A DNA stretch of 58,897 nt from Bacteroidota bacterium (GCA_947456185.1 CANGPW010000005.1:1-58897); one strand, 5' to 3'; shown: positions 30,071 to 41,227, numbered from the stretch's first letter. Notes: generated by a model from the sequence alone, not told the origin. Translations and numbers: made by a program.

Positions 30071-31021
30071 TTATTCAGTAAATGATCCCATTGCACTGAA
30101 CTTTTCTATTCTTGTATTTATTAAATCATCCGCATTCATTGCACTAAGTTCATTCAACATTTTATCAATTTCCGTTTTCATAATCACGAATGCTTCAGCA
30201 GGATTTTCGTGCGCTCCGCCCAATGGTTCCAGAATAATTCCATCAATCAATTTGTTTTTGTACATATCGTTAGCGGTTAATTTTAGTGCATCTGCAGCTT
30301 TTTCTTTAAACTCCCAAGTACGCCACAAAATAGATGAACAACTTTCAGGTGAAATTACCGAATACCAAGTATTTTCCATCATCATCACTCTATCGCCAAC
30401 ACCAATTCCTAAAGCACCACCACTTGCACCCTCCCCTATGATGATACAAATAACAGGCACTTTAAGCACGCTCATTTCTAACAAATTTCTAGCAATGGCT
30501 TCGCCTTGTCCGCGTTCCTCAGCTTCTAATCCTGGAGATGCACCGGGAGTATCAATAAAACAAACAATTGGTTTATTGAATTTTTCAGCTAATTTCATTA
30601 AACGCAATGCTTTTCTATAACCTTCAGGATTTGGCATTCCAAAATTCCTGAACTGACGTTGTTTGGTGTTTCTACCTTTTTGATGACCAACAATCATGAC
30701 TGTTTTACCATTAATGGAAGCAAATCCACCAATCATCGCTTTGTCGTCTTTTACATTTCTATCGCCATGTAATTCAACAAAATTATCGAAACAATTTTCA
30801 ACATAATCTAAAGTATATGGTCTGTCAGGATGACGGCTTACTTGAACGCGTTGCCATCCATTTAAATTACTATACAATTCTTTCTTAGTAGATATAATCT
30901 TTTCTTCTAACTCTTTAATAGAAGCGCTTACATCAATTTTACCTTTATCAGCTACTTCCTTAACCTTTTTCAATTGGTCTTCTAAATCCTGTATTGGTTT
31001 TTCAAAATCAAAATGTGCCAT
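30071..31021 (-). CDS. accA: Acetyl-CoA carboxylase carboxyltransferase subunit alpha
   Basis: [41 protein letters not shown]. Confidence 0.96.
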   Translation of the reverse strand: MAHFDFEKPIQDLEDQLKKVKEVADKGKIDVSASIKELEEKIISTKKELYSNLNGWQRVQVSRHPDRPYTLDYVENCFDNFVELHGDRNVKDDKAMIGGFASINGKTVMIVGHQKGRNTKQRQFRNFGMPNPEGYRKALRLMKLAEKFNKPIVCFIDTPGASPGLEAEERGQGEAIARNLLEMSVLKVPVICIIIGEGASGGALGIGVGDRVMMMENTWYSVISPESCSSILWRTWEFKEKAADALKLTANDMYKNKLIDGIILEPLGGAHENPAEAFVIMKTEIDKMLNELSAMNADDLINTRIEKFSAMGSFTE

Positions 31022-31125
31022 ACTGCAATAATACTAAGCCTTACGTTAAGTTTTAACAAATAAATTTTATATGCTTGTAAATAAGGCTATTTTTTATAAA
31101 AAAGGGGTAAAAATAAAGAAAGGAC

Positions 31126-31155
31126 TTGACAAAAAAACAAAAAAGCCTATATTTG
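31126..31155 (+). promoter_or_regulatory. Promoter for tRNA pair
   Basis: TTGAC (31126) and TATATTTG (31148), 19 bp between TTG and TA. Confidence 0.65.
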
Positions 31156-31201
31156 CACTCCTTTAAACGAGAGGTTTGTTTAAAAGTTCTTTTAAAAAAA
31201 T

Positions 31202-31275
31202 GGTGTGGTAGTTCAGTTGGTTAGAATACCTGCCTGTCACGCAGGGGGTCGCGGGTTCGAGTCCCGTCCGCACCG
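31202..31275 (+). tRNA. tRNA-Asp (GTC)
   Basis: Acceptor GGTGTGG/CCGCACC; anticodon loop CTGTCAC; TTCGAGT loop. Confidence 0.95.
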
Positions 31276-31282
31276 CAGTAAT

Positions 31283-31356
31283 GGTTTCGTAGCTCAATTG
31301 AATAGAGCATCTCACTACGGATGAGAAGGTTCAAGGTTTGAATCCTTGCGAGACCA
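31283..31356 (+). tRNA. tRNA-Arg (ACG)
   Basis: Acceptor GGTTTCG/CGAGACC; anticodon loop CTACGGA. Confidence 0.93.
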
Positions 31357-31364
31357 CAAAAAGT

Positions 31365-31408
31365 AAAATGCCTTGGTTGTTTTAAAACAATCAAGGCATT
31401 TTTTTTAT
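31365..31408 (+). terminator. Terminator after tRNA pair
   Basis: AATGCCTTGGTTGTTTTAAAACAATCAAGGCATTTTTTT. Confidence 0.85.
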
Positions 31409-31594
31409 TAATTTTTTAGCTAATACAGTTTTACAAAATGTACTCAATTTATTCTAAAAAATTAAAGCGTTTTTAAACTCTTTTTTGATGTTTAGTTTGT
31501 TTAAAAAGTGGATTACAAATCTTTTTAACAAACAGTTTTTATTACAAATCCGAACTAGCTGAAAGTAGATTGCAAAAAATACCATAGGTAAATG

Positions 31595-33434
31595 CTAGGC
31601 TGCTGAATTTGATAATTTAACTTGCTCAGCATACTCCAGAGGAGTTAAACCAGTTTTACTTTTAAAAACCCTAAAAAACGATGCAGTAGATTGAAATCCT
31701 GAAGACTCTTGGATTTCTTCCATCCGAATTTTTTTTATGATTATTTATTGATTCAACTATCATTGATTTAACATGGTTGATTCTATATTCATTCAATAAA
31801 CTTCTAAAGTTATCTTCATAATTTGATTTAATGGCATGATACAAATACTTTTTGTTGGTACCCAGTAATTTTATTAAATCGTCTAAGTTGATTTCTGGAT
31901 TCAAATATAATTTTTTTGTTTCTAATAATTCGCGCAATTCAAAATACAAGTTTGAATAATTGTTATTATTAATTTCATCATTAGTTTTAACAAGAATTAT
32001 AGGCTCATGGCTAGTTTGTAAATTCAACATTTCAGCTGGCGCACTGTTTGAATCATTTTCAATTACAACAGATTGATCAGTTAAATTAGATATGACTAAT
32101 TTATTTTTATTATTGCGCCATTCAAGCCATTTTTTTACGGAATTAATTTCATTATCCCAATTTTCCGTGGCTTTAAAAATTAATTTTTTACGTTTATTCT
32201 CCAAATATTTATACCCCAAAACAACAAGTATGAGTAAAACAGTTATCAAAATAAATAAAAATAAAAATTGAATGGTGGCTTTATTTTTTGTTTCTGTTAA
32301 CTTATTTAAAGCTAATTTCTTTTCATTTTCTTCTAACTTAAACTTGATATCAAGTTTATTTAATTCATTAATCCTAATTTTTTCATAATATTTGTTTTTT
32401 AAGTCAACAAATTTTTCAAAATATTTAAGCGCATTTTCCTGATCACCAATGTTTCTGAAAGATAAATAAAGTATACTATCTATATAAATTTTACCCGCTA
32501 AAATTTCTCTGTTCTTATTGTTATATCTTTCTGCTTTTACACCATAAAAAACAGCTTTGTAATAATCTTTAAAAAGGAAGCTGTTATTTGCCATAATTCT
32601 ATAGCAATCAATTATATTATGAATATCATTTATGGATAAGGAAATTTTTAAGGCCTCAGCTAAATATTTTTCAGAATTTTTTTTGTCATTAATCATTGCA
32701 TAAGTTAATGAGAAACGCATGTTTAAGTCAATTGATGCAGCTTCTTTTGGTGAAATTATGTTATTGTTTATCAGATTTTTAGCTGTAAATAAATCATTTA
32801 AACTTTCTTTAATTTTACCTAGTCTAACTAATATTCCGGCTCTATTAATTAAAGCAAAAATTTTTTCTTCAATGAAAACTGGATTTTTAAAATTAAAATT
32901 TTTATCATTGGAATATTTTATTGATAAGTTTGAATAATACAGCGCCAAATTTAAATTTTGATTCTCATTTTCAATTAAATTGCCCAACGTGTAGTAAGCT
33001 CTTACTATTATATATGTTGAATTTATTTTTTTTGCCAGGTTTGCTGCTTTCAATAAATACTGAGTACTGCTATTGATATCAAGGTTTTCCTTATAGCCTA
33101 TCCCCAATCTTAAATAGGTATAACAAATCAATTCAGAATCATGAACAAATGGGAGCATGTCCAGCGAATATTTCATGAAAAATAATGCTGAATCATTATT
33201 ACTCATATTTAAGTATGCACGAGTGATACAGTTATTATAAAAAAGCTTTTCTTCATTGGATTTTGCTTTTAATAATTTGAAACGAGCTACTTGAATTGAT
33301 TTCTCAAATTGGTTGGTTTGATTTAATCGCTCAATCAATGGATCTTCATATTTACTTTGAGCTTGCGTTTTTAAAACACCTATATCACAAATGAGTAAAA
33401 GTATAATAAAATATGGGGTTATTAATTTATTCAT
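31595..33434 (-). pseudogene. TPR-TM-AraC-type regulator, frameshifted in an A8 tract (T8 on plus strand, 31729-31736)
   Basis: Removing one A restores HKKIRMEEIQESSGFQSTASFFRVFKSKTGLTPLEYAEQVKLSNSAA* ending at 31595. Confidence 0.85.
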
Positions 33435-33545
33435 ATTTTAATTTATACAAAAAAAAAAATAAAAATGTTTTACATAATATAAAAATTAATTAAAAATCAT
33501 ATTTTTATTTTTGCTTAAATTTTAAATAGTTTCCAAAAAAGTTAT

Positions 33546-34916
33546 CTAATTATTTTCAAACCAAGCTTGTACATGTTTTTCGGAACTAGGCTTTAAAACT
33601 ATTTTGTTATCTATATCTAATAAGTACATGGTGGGTGATCCAAATACAAAATAATCTTTAGCGGCTCTAGCTTCCCAGCTTTTTAAATCACAGCTCGACA
33701 CCCAAGGAAAATCTTTGGCAAATATTTGAAAACTGCTTAAATCTGTATCTAAAGAAACGAATACGATGTCTAATTGATACTTGTTTTTCCAAGTTTCGTA
33801 ATAAGGCACAAGCTTTGGAATTTCTTCTTTGCATTTGCTACACCAACTGGCACCAAAAACAATTAATTTATAATTTGATTTTAGGTCTGCTAATTGTGTA
33901 AAAGGTTTGGTGGCATTTTCAAAAACAATATTGGGCGTTTTATTGCCAATTTTCATGGCCCTGTACATTTCTAATTGCCTTGCAAAATCGTTATTGATGA
34001 CGCAACTATTTTGAGTCAATAACTTCATCGCCAAATATTCTGATGCATTAAACAAACTGTGTTTTTCAAATAAATTAAAAAGAAATTTTGTCACCTCATT
34101 GAGGTGCGCTTCATTGCTTAATAAGTTTGGAATTAAATAATCAATAGAAATTTTCATCTCTTGATAAACAGTATCCAGAGGTGCACCCATGTTTTCTAGT
34201 AGCCAAAAATGGCTTTCCAATGCATCTTTTAATAAACCACTTTTATACAATTTGGCTTCGTTATAATTTAAAGACCTAAAAGCCGCAATGGTAGCAGGTA
34301 TTTCCTTTGGCCTGCTTTTAACAATTGCATCCACTTCACTTAACAATTTACGGGTGGGTAAATACCAATACACAAAAGAATTTGGATCTAATTTTTTTAA
34401 ATAATCTCTATCCTCACTTTCAATTCTTAATTGTTCTTTAAAAATTGTTTTTTTTATTTTGGAAGACCATTGTAATGTGGTATCTGTCCAATAAATATTT
34501 TGCAAATATTGCCAGGCACTTACTACTTGTTGGCGTTTGCTGTGTTGTCTAGCATAGCCTTCAAATATTTTTTGTTCCACACCGCTTATAATTTGAATGC
34601 TTTCTGGTATACTAATTAATTCCCCTTTGAGTTTAATTTGATCGTTAGCCAAAACCAAAAAATAAATCTTTTTATCTTCCGACATAATATATCCCATGCC
34701 ATTATCTTTGTTGCTATAATTTAAAGAAAATTCACCTTGGGCATTCACTTCAGTACTGTCTATGGTATAGCTACTCATATTTTCAAAGCCAATTAAGCTC
34801 AATTTTGATCCAGCCATCAATGGGAAGTTTCCTATTATTTTATTTTGTGCATTACAGCAGAAATAAAATATAACAAAAAAAGATGTTAAAAAATATCGTT
34901 TGAAATGATTTATCAT
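33546..34916 (-). CDS. TlpA-like thioredoxin-fold protein
   Basis: Signal peptide; VFGASWCSKCKEEIPKLVPYY. Confidence 0.85.
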   Translation of the reverse strand: MINHFKRYFLTSFFVIFYFCCNAQNKIIGNFPLMAGSKLSLIGFENMSSYTIDSTEVNAQGEFSLNYSNKDNGMGYIMSEDKKIYFLVLANDQIKLKGELISIPESIQIISGVEQKIFEGYARQHSKRQQVVSAWQYLQNIYWTDTTLQWSSKIKKTIFKEQLRIESEDRDYLKKLDPNSFVYWYLPTRKLLSEVDAIVKSRPKEIPATIAAFRSLNYNEAKLYKSGLLKDALESHFWLLENMGAPLDTVYQEMKISIDYLIPNLLSNEAHLNEVTKFLFNLFEKHSLFNASEYLAMKLLTQNSCVINNDFARQLEMYRAMKIGNKTPNIVFENATKPFTQLADLKSNYKLIVFGASWCSKCKEEIPKLVPYYETWKNKYQLDIVFVSLDTDLSSFQIFAKDFPWVSSCDLKSWEARAAKDYFVFGSPTMYLLDIDNKIVLKPSSEKHVQAWFENN

Positions 34917-34938
34917 TAATGGATTTATTATTTGCTAC

Positions 34939-37638
34939 TTAATTAATATCCTTAATAAAATGAACACACCAGTTGTTTAACTGGGTACCAAAATTAGTAG
35001 GTAAATTATCAGTATAAAGTGCTGGTGTTATATCTGAATCACGTAAGTTTCCTTTAGCAGAATAAACATTGTACCTTCCTCCAGCAACACCATAAGCGGG
35101 AGCAGGTATAGGGGCACTGTTTGTATAGGCATAGGCAATTTTCTTGTTTGCCCCAGTTGGCGTATTGCTAAGCGTAATAAGTATACTTGTTCCATTGCTT
35201 GCTAAAGCAACATTGGTAATGGTGGCAGAATTGGTTGCATCAAAATACTCAAAACCATAATTGGCGGTACTCATTACTTTTATAGTGTCAAATTGCAAAG
35301 GTGCAACGGGTACGTTAAAATTAACAGTAATCACATTACTAGAAATACTTACAGTTGATGGAGACAATGGCTTCCAAGCTACGCCATCAACCAATACTTT
35401 TTTCATTACCTTACCATAATATTCACCTAGTCTTCTAAAAGAATATGCTGTCATGTGGAAATCATGAGTTGCTATGTAATCAAACATATATTTAGGCGTT
35501 ACTAAATATATTTTTGATGGATTTTCCTCTGCTGCATCAAGTTGACCAATTGGTGTTTTAACCGATGTATAACTAGCACCAGTTGAGCCTGCTCCACCTA
35601 CACTTGATAATTGACACAAAAACAATGGAATTGCATCTGTTTGTCCAGTAATTTTTCTAATATCTGTTTGATAATCATTTTGTAATCCAACTAAATAAGA
35701 TTTGTAAGTTGATGCAATATTATTATTATCTGTTTCTCCGTGAACAAATGTAATTGCACTTGCCAAATAAGGACTATTTTGAGATTGTAAAATATTTTTT
35801 ATCTCACTCATTCTAGATAACCCATAATTATAAACAGATGTACCTTTATTAATTTGCCAAAATGCAGATCCACCTGAACCAGATAAAGTAACAATACTTC
35901 TAAAATTATCACCATTAACATTATTGAAAGTGGAATAACTTATATAATTTGCCATTGCACTAGACTTTGTTTCATTGGATGCAGATGTATTAGGCTCTAT
36001 TAAAGGGATTAAACTTGTAACATTAGATTGATTATTTATCTTTTTATTAGAATAAGGTTGGGTAAGAGTAATTGGATTACCACAACAACCCAGCGAAAGA
36101 CTTTGCCCTGATGTTAAAATTTGATGATATACATTATTATTTACAATTGTTGTTGGAGTAGCTGATAATAATGTACTGAGAACAGGAGTGTTTCCAGACA
36201 CAATAGCTTTTACCATAAAATTATACACAACACCATTTGTTAAACCCTCCACTGTGGCTCCTGCTGTAGTGCTTACCCCATCTGGATAGGTAGTCCAATT
36301 AGTATTGTTTGTATTTAGCTTGTAATAGATTTCATAATCAGTAGCATTTGTAATGGCATTGAATTGTATTAAAACCTTTCCATCTTGAGGATAAGGTATC
36401 AAGGTTAGTGATTCTGAATTAAGGGTACCTTTTATGCAACGAACCGACAAGCCATTGCTTCTATTTGAGTATATTGCACTTAAAATATTACTGCCTATGG
36501 TATAGCCAATAGAGCTAATTCCACTAGTGCTTTGGGTCCAATAGGAGCCTGTGCCACCTGTATTTGTGAGTGTCCCAGAAGTAGCATTACGTGTGCCAGG
36601 TGTTACCAATTTAAAACCACCATTAGGACCGTTACTAAAAGCAGTGGAGCTATTTGATATTAAGTACGAATTGAATTCTGATTCAAACTCGGCAGATGTT
36701 GGTAAACGAAATCCCGTTGGACAGGGATTATTGATATCAGTTCTGTATTGCCATAAGTTATTGTTTTGCAAACTTAACCAATCATATGGAGTACTAGCAT
36801 TAGTTATAAATAAAGCATTAGTTGATGTAGTAGTAGATGACAAAGTAGAACTTGTTCCATTTATGGGAGAACCAGCTGTACTAGCACTCCAACTGATAGA
36901 AGCATGGCCATCATTTCCTCGGCCCCATTGGTACAAGCATCCATAAGCATAGTTATCTGTGGAAGAAGTTGCGGCTCTTTTAGCCCCCAAGTTTCTATCC
37001 ATCCAAATTTTCCCAGTGGAAGAAGTAAGCTCTAAATATTCAAAAAATCCCGTACCATCACAAACCGCATTACCATCGATTGCATAAGTGGTTACAGCGT
37101 TGGCTACTGCAGCTGAAGAAGTACCTGCAGAATTGCTAGCTAATACAGAAAAGGTATAACTTGTTCCACTTAATAAACCTGTAAAAACATAATTTAATGC
37201 AGAACCCGTAAACGAAAAACCGCCAGGTGAAGCTGTTACTGTATAACTACTAATACCACTACCTCCGTTGTTTAATGGAGGTGAAAAGGATACAGAGGCA
37301 CTGGTATAGCCTAAAACTGTGGCAACAGCATTTGTTGGCGCAGAGGGAACAGTTAACGCTGTAACTATAGTTCCCGCACTGTTTACCCAAAGGTTACCGT
37401 TAAAAATTTGCAAAATACCATTGGTAGCACAATCTGTACACCATACCTGCAAACCAGCCGTCGGATTGGTAATGGCATTCCTTTGCAACAATGTCATTTT
37501 AGGTAGTAAAAAACCTTTTGAACCACTAGTAATATCTAGTTTGGCTGATGTATTTGGATTTAAAGTTCCTATTCCAATTTGGGAAAAAGAATTATGCGTT
37601 ATAAATATAAACACAATGAATAATGTTAATTTTCTCAC
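34939..37638 (-). CDS. Secreted FN3-FISUMP-FN3-SGNH esterase multidomain protein
   Basis: MDRNLGAKRAAT...CLYQWGRGNDGHAS (FISUMP); TSGQSLSLG, VHGETD, THDFHMT (SGNH blocks). Confidence 0.75.
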   Translation of the reverse strand: MRKLTLFIVFIFITHNSFSQIGIGTLNPNTSAKLDITSGSKGFLLPKMTLLQRNAITNPTAGLQVWCTDCATNGILQIFNGNLWVNSAGTIVTALTVPSAPTNAVATVLGYTSASVSFSPPLNNGGSGISSYTVTASPGGFSFTGSALNYVFTGLLSGTSYTFSVLASNSAGTSSAAVANAVTTYAIDGNAVCDGTGFFEYLELTSSTGKIWMDRNLGAKRAATSSTDNYAYGCLYQWGRGNDGHASISWSASTAGSPINGTSSTLSSTTTSTNALFITNASTPYDWLSLQNNNLWQYRTDINNPCPTGFRLPTSAEFESEFNSYLISNSSTAFSNGPNGGFKLVTPGTRNATSGTLTNTGGTGSYWTQSTSGISSIGYTIGSNILSAIYSNRSNGLSVRCIKGTLNSESLTLIPYPQDGKVLIQFNAITNATDYEIYYKLNTNNTNWTTYPDGVSTTAGATVEGLTNGVVYNFMVKAIVSGNTPVLSTLLSATPTTIVNNNVYHQILTSGQSLSLGCCGNPITLTQPYSNKKINNQSNVTSLIPLIEPNTSASNETKSSAMANYISYSTFNNVNGDNFRSIVTLSGSGGSAFWQINKGTSVYNYGLSRMSEIKNILQSQNSPYLASAITFVHGETDNNNIASTYKSYLVGLQNDYQTDIRKITGQTDAIPLFLCQLSSVGGAGSTGASYTSVKTPIGQLDAAEENPSKIYLVTPKYMFDYIATHDFHMTAYSFRRLGEYYGKVMKKVLVDGVAWKPLSPSTVSISSNVITVNFNVPVAPLQFDTIKVMSTANYGFEYFDATNSATITNVALASNGTSILITLSNTPTGANKKIAYAYTNSAPIPAPAYGVAGGRYNVYSAKGNLRDSDITPALYTDNLPTNFGTQLNNWCVHFIKDIN

Positions 37639-37663
37639 AGAAATATTTACTTAAATAATTTTT

Positions 37664-38770
37664 TTAATTTTTAATACATCGAACTGACAAACCATTATTT
37701 TTATATGTAAAAGTGTTGTTTGATCCAATAGCTGTAGGAGTAATAGAAAAATTACCATCATTGGTATGATAATATCCACTACCACCAGCTATTCCAGTTA
37801 AATTTCCTGTATTAACTCTGCGACCAGCTACTGGCAACTTAGTTACAGCATTAGACCAAGAAGTAGCATTAGTACCTACATTATAGGTATTACTAAACAT
37901 ATTATTAACTTCAGCAACTGAAGGAAGTCTGTAACCCGAAGGACAAGGATTATTAATTCCTGTAATGCCTTGCCAACGAGTTTCGGGGCTTGGTGCAGTA
38001 GTCATCCATGAATCATTATTAGTACCAGCATTAATAAATAATGCGTTTCCAGGACTTGTGCTACTAGATAATGTAGTAGTTACTCCATTTACTGTTGCAC
38101 CACTAAATGATGAAGTCCAATCAACAGAAGCATGACCATCATTGCCTCTACCCCATTGATAGAAACAACCGTAAGCAAAATAATCGTTATAAACTGTAGC
38201 GGCACGGCTAGCGCCTAAGTTTCTGTCCATCCAAGTATAGGTTACCCCATTAAAAGTATGCGTTACATCTTTTACTACTGTAGGACGTGTGCCATCACAA
38301 ATTGCAGTACCACCAAAAGGCGGAGCCATATTGGCTATAGCGCCAGCATTAGTTCTCCATTGTGTTCCATCAAAAATAGATGTTTCTCCTGCACCTGAAT
38401 TACAATTACTGCACCACACAGTTAAACCCGAGGCTGCAGCCGAAGGTTCTAAGGCATTTCTTTGAGTATAAGTAAATGAAGCTAAACCTGAGGCAGCTGC
38501 ACCTGCAGCATTCACCCAAGAAGTACCATTGTAAATTTGAAATTCACCTAAAGTTCCCAAACCACAATTGGTGCAATATACTTGCAGCCCAATAGTGGTA
38601 GTCATTGTGGTTCTTTGATCATAGGTTACCCGAGGCAACAAAAACCCTTTAGTGGCGCTAGTTACATCCAACTTAGCAGAGGCCTCAGGGCTGGAGGTAC
38701 CAATACCAACTTGAGCAAAGCTGATGGTAGTTAGCAATATAATTATTGAAAATAATATTAATTTTTTCAC
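37664..38770 (-). CDS. FISUMP-domain secreted protein
   Basis: TKGFLLPR...CTNC modules plus TWMDRNLGASRAAT...QWGRGNDGHAS...LSVRCIKN. Confidence 0.8.
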   Translation of the reverse strand: MKKLILFSIIILLTTISFAQVGIGTSSPEASAKLDVTSATKGFLLPRVTYDQRTTMTTTIGLQVYCTNCGLGTLGEFQIYNGTSWVNAAGAAASGLASFTYTQRNALEPSAAASGLTVWCSNCNSGAGETSIFDGTQWRTNAGAIANMAPPFGGTAICDGTRPTVVKDVTHTFNGVTYTWMDRNLGASRAATVYNDYFAYGCFYQWGRGNDGHASVDWTSSFSGATVNGVTTTLSSSTSPGNALFINAGTNNDSWMTTAPSPETRWQGITGINNPCPSGYRLPSVAEVNNMFSNTYNVGTNATSWSNAVTKLPVAGRRVNTGNLTGIAGGSGYYHTNDGNFSITPTAIGSNNTFTYKNNGLSVRCIKN

Positions 38771-38802
38771 AGAAATATTTTCTTAAATAATTTTATTAAT
38801 TA

Positions 38803-40026
38803 TTAATTTTTAATACATCTAACAGATGCTCCATTATTAGCATATATATAAGTGCTAGAAGCACCAGCACTTGTTGAATTTATAGAAAAATTTCCATTAG
38901 CAGTATGATAATAGCCGCTAGAACCATTTCCTATAAAACTTCCCGAATTACTTCTAATACCCGCTACAGGCAACCTTGTTATAGCATTAGGCCAAGAAGT
39001 AGCACTTGTACCTACATTATAAATATTATTTATCATAGCATTAAATTCTGCACTTGTAGGAATTCTATAACCTGTAGGACATGGATTATTCAAAGCATTA
39101 ACCCCACCCTGCCAACGTGTTTCGGGATTCGGTACACTGGCCATCCATGACGAAGTACCATTACCCGGATTAATAAATAATGCATTGCCAGGACTTGTGC
39201 TACTAGCTAATGTGGAAGTTACTCCGGTCGCTGCAGCACCAACATTAGATGACGAATGATTCATAGAAGCATGGCCATCATTGCCTCTACCCCATTGATA
39301 TAAACAACCGTAAGCAAGATAATCATTGAATGTTATTGCAGCACGGCTAGCACCTATATTTCTGTCCATCCAGGTATAAGTTATTCCATTATAAGTATGG
39401 GTTACATCTTTTACTACCGTAGGGCGTGTGCCATCACAAATTGCAGTTCCACCAGTGAGCGGAGCCATGTTGGCTATTGCACCCGTACTATTTGTCCAAT
39501 TAGTACCATTGAAAATGGATAATTCACCCGCTCCAGAATTACAATCGGTACACCACACTTGTAAACCCGCTGCACTTGTTGCCGGTTCAATCGCATTTCT
39601 TTGGGTAGCAGTCATTCTTGAAGTTAAAAACCCTTTGGTGGTAGATACCAATTCCAATTGGGCAGAACCATTTGCAGAGCTAGCACCTATTACAATAGGG
39701 TTAGTTCCTCCGGTAGTGCTATTACCTGCGGTAATCACACTGGTTGTTGCACCACCTATAAGATTTGTCCAAGCAATACCATTGTATATTTGGGTTTCAC
39801 CATTCGCGCCACAATCTGAACACCATATTTCTAAACCCGCTACAGGTGAAGAAATTACATTGCGCTGCGATGCAGTCATTCTGGGAGGTAAAAAACCTTT
39901 GGTGGTAGAGCTAATTTCTAATATGGCAGCACTGTTTGGGTTTGTAGTACCTATACCCACTTGCGCTTGCGCCTGTATGACTGTAAATAATGTCAGGGCA
40001 AAAAATATTTTATATGTTGTTTTCAT
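38803..40026 (-). CDS. FISUMP-domain secreted protein
   Basis: Two CxxC modules plus FISUMP core. Confidence 0.8.
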   Translation of the reverse strand: MKTTYKIFFALTLFTVIQAQAQVGIGTTNPNSAAILEISSTTKGFLPPRMTASQRNVISSPVAGLEIWCSDCGANGETQIYNGIAWTNLIGGATTSVITAGNSTTGGTNPIVIGASSANGSAQLELVSTTKGFLTSRMTATQRNAIEPATSAAGLQVWCTDCNSGAGELSIFNGTNWTNSTGAIANMAPLTGGTAICDGTRPTVVKDVTHTYNGITYTWMDRNIGASRAAITFNDYLAYGCLYQWGRGNDGHASMNHSSSNVGAAATGVTSTLASSTSPGNALFINPGNGTSSWMASVPNPETRWQGGVNALNNPCPTGYRIPTSAEFNAMINNIYNVGTSATSWPNAITRLPVAGIRSNSGSFIGNGSSGYYHTANGNFSINSTSAGASSTYIYANNGASVRCIKN

Positions 40027-40071
40027 TTTCTTTTTTTGTGATTGTTTTTTATCCTTTTAAAAAGTTTAATA

Positions 40072-41202
40072 TTAATTTTTGATACATCGAACCGATAAAG
40101 AAATATTTTTATAAATATAACTGCTCGAACCAGCACTATTAGAAGCAGTAGAAAAATTCCCACTAATAGTGTGATAAATTCCCATATTATTCATATTTAA
40201 AAGAGAACCTCCATTAAGTCTATTACCAGCTACAGGCAATTTTGTTGTAGCATTAGACCAAGAAGTAGCATTTGTACCAACATTATAGATATTATTTATC
40301 ATAGCATTAAATTCTGCAGATGTCGGAATTCTATAACCCGCAGGACAAGGATTATTTAAAGCATTTACACCACCCTGCCAACGTGTTTCGGGGTTCGGTG
40401 CAGTAGTCATCCAGGATACACTGCCATCAGTACCTGCATTAATATATAATGCGTTTCCAGGACTTGTAGTACTAGACAATATTGTAGTTACTCCATTTGC
40501 TGCTACACCACTACTTGATGAAGTCCAATTAATAGAAGCATGACCATCATTGCCTCTACCCCATTGATATGAACAACCGTAAGCAAGATAATCGTTATAT
40601 ACTGAAGCGGCACGGCTAGCGCCTAAGTTTCTGTCCATCCAAGTATAGGTTACCCCATTATAAGTATGCGTTACATCTTTTACTACTGTAGGACGTGTGC
40701 CATCACAAATTGCAGTTCCACCAAAAGGCGGAGCCATATTGGCTAAAGCGCCAGCAGTAGTTCTCCATTGTGTCCCATCAAAAACAGATGTTTCTCCTGC
40801 ACCTGAATTACAATCACTGCACCACACAGATAAACCTGAGGCAGCAGCTGAAGGTTCCAAGGCATTTCTTTGGGTATAAGTTAATGATGCTAAACCAGAG
40901 GCAGCTGCACCTGCAGCATTCACCCAAGAAGTGCCATTGTAAATTTGCAATTCACCTAAAGTTCCCAAACCACAATTGGTGCAATATACTTGCAGCCCAG
41001 TAGTGGTAGTCATTGTGATTCTTTGATCATAGGTTACCCGAGGCAACAAAAACCCTTTGGTAGCACTAGTTACATCTAACTTAGCAGAGGCCTCAGGACT
41101 CGAAGTTCCAATACCCACTTGTGCATTTACTTTGAAAAACATCAAAAGAGAAAGCCCTAAGCTGAGTATGGTTGTGCGTATAATATTAAAATGGATTTTC
41201 AT
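40072..41202 (-). CDS. FISUMP-domain secreted protein (mosaic of the two neighbouring paralogs)
   Basis: N-terminal part near-identical to 37664-38770; C-terminal part closest to 38803-40026. Confidence 0.8.
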   Translation of the reverse strand: MKIHFNIIRTTILSLGLSLLMFFKVNAQVGIGTSSPEASAKLDVTSATKGFLLPRVTYDQRITMTTTTGLQVYCTNCGLGTLGELQIYNGTSWVNAAGAAASGLASLTYTQRNALEPSAAASGLSVWCSDCNSGAGETSVFDGTQWRTTAGALANMAPPFGGTAICDGTRPTVVKDVTHTYNGVTYTWMDRNLGASRAASVYNDYLAYGCSYQWGRGNDGHASINWTSSSSGVAANGVTTILSSTTSPGNALYINAGTDGSVSWMTTAPNPETRWQGGVNALNNPCPAGYRIPTSAEFNAMINNIYNVGTNATSWSNATTKLPVAGNRLNGGSLLNMNNMGIYHTISGNFSTASNSAGSSSYIYKNISLSVRCIKN

Positions 41203-41227
41203 ATTTCTTCTTTTATTAAATTATGAT

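Noticed and set aside
39428-40060. 210-aa plus-strand ORF, plus similar antisense ORFs at 36551, 37319, 40697 and 42809
   Set aside because: Mirror images of the low-complexity FISUMP/T9SS genes; composition-driven, not coding.
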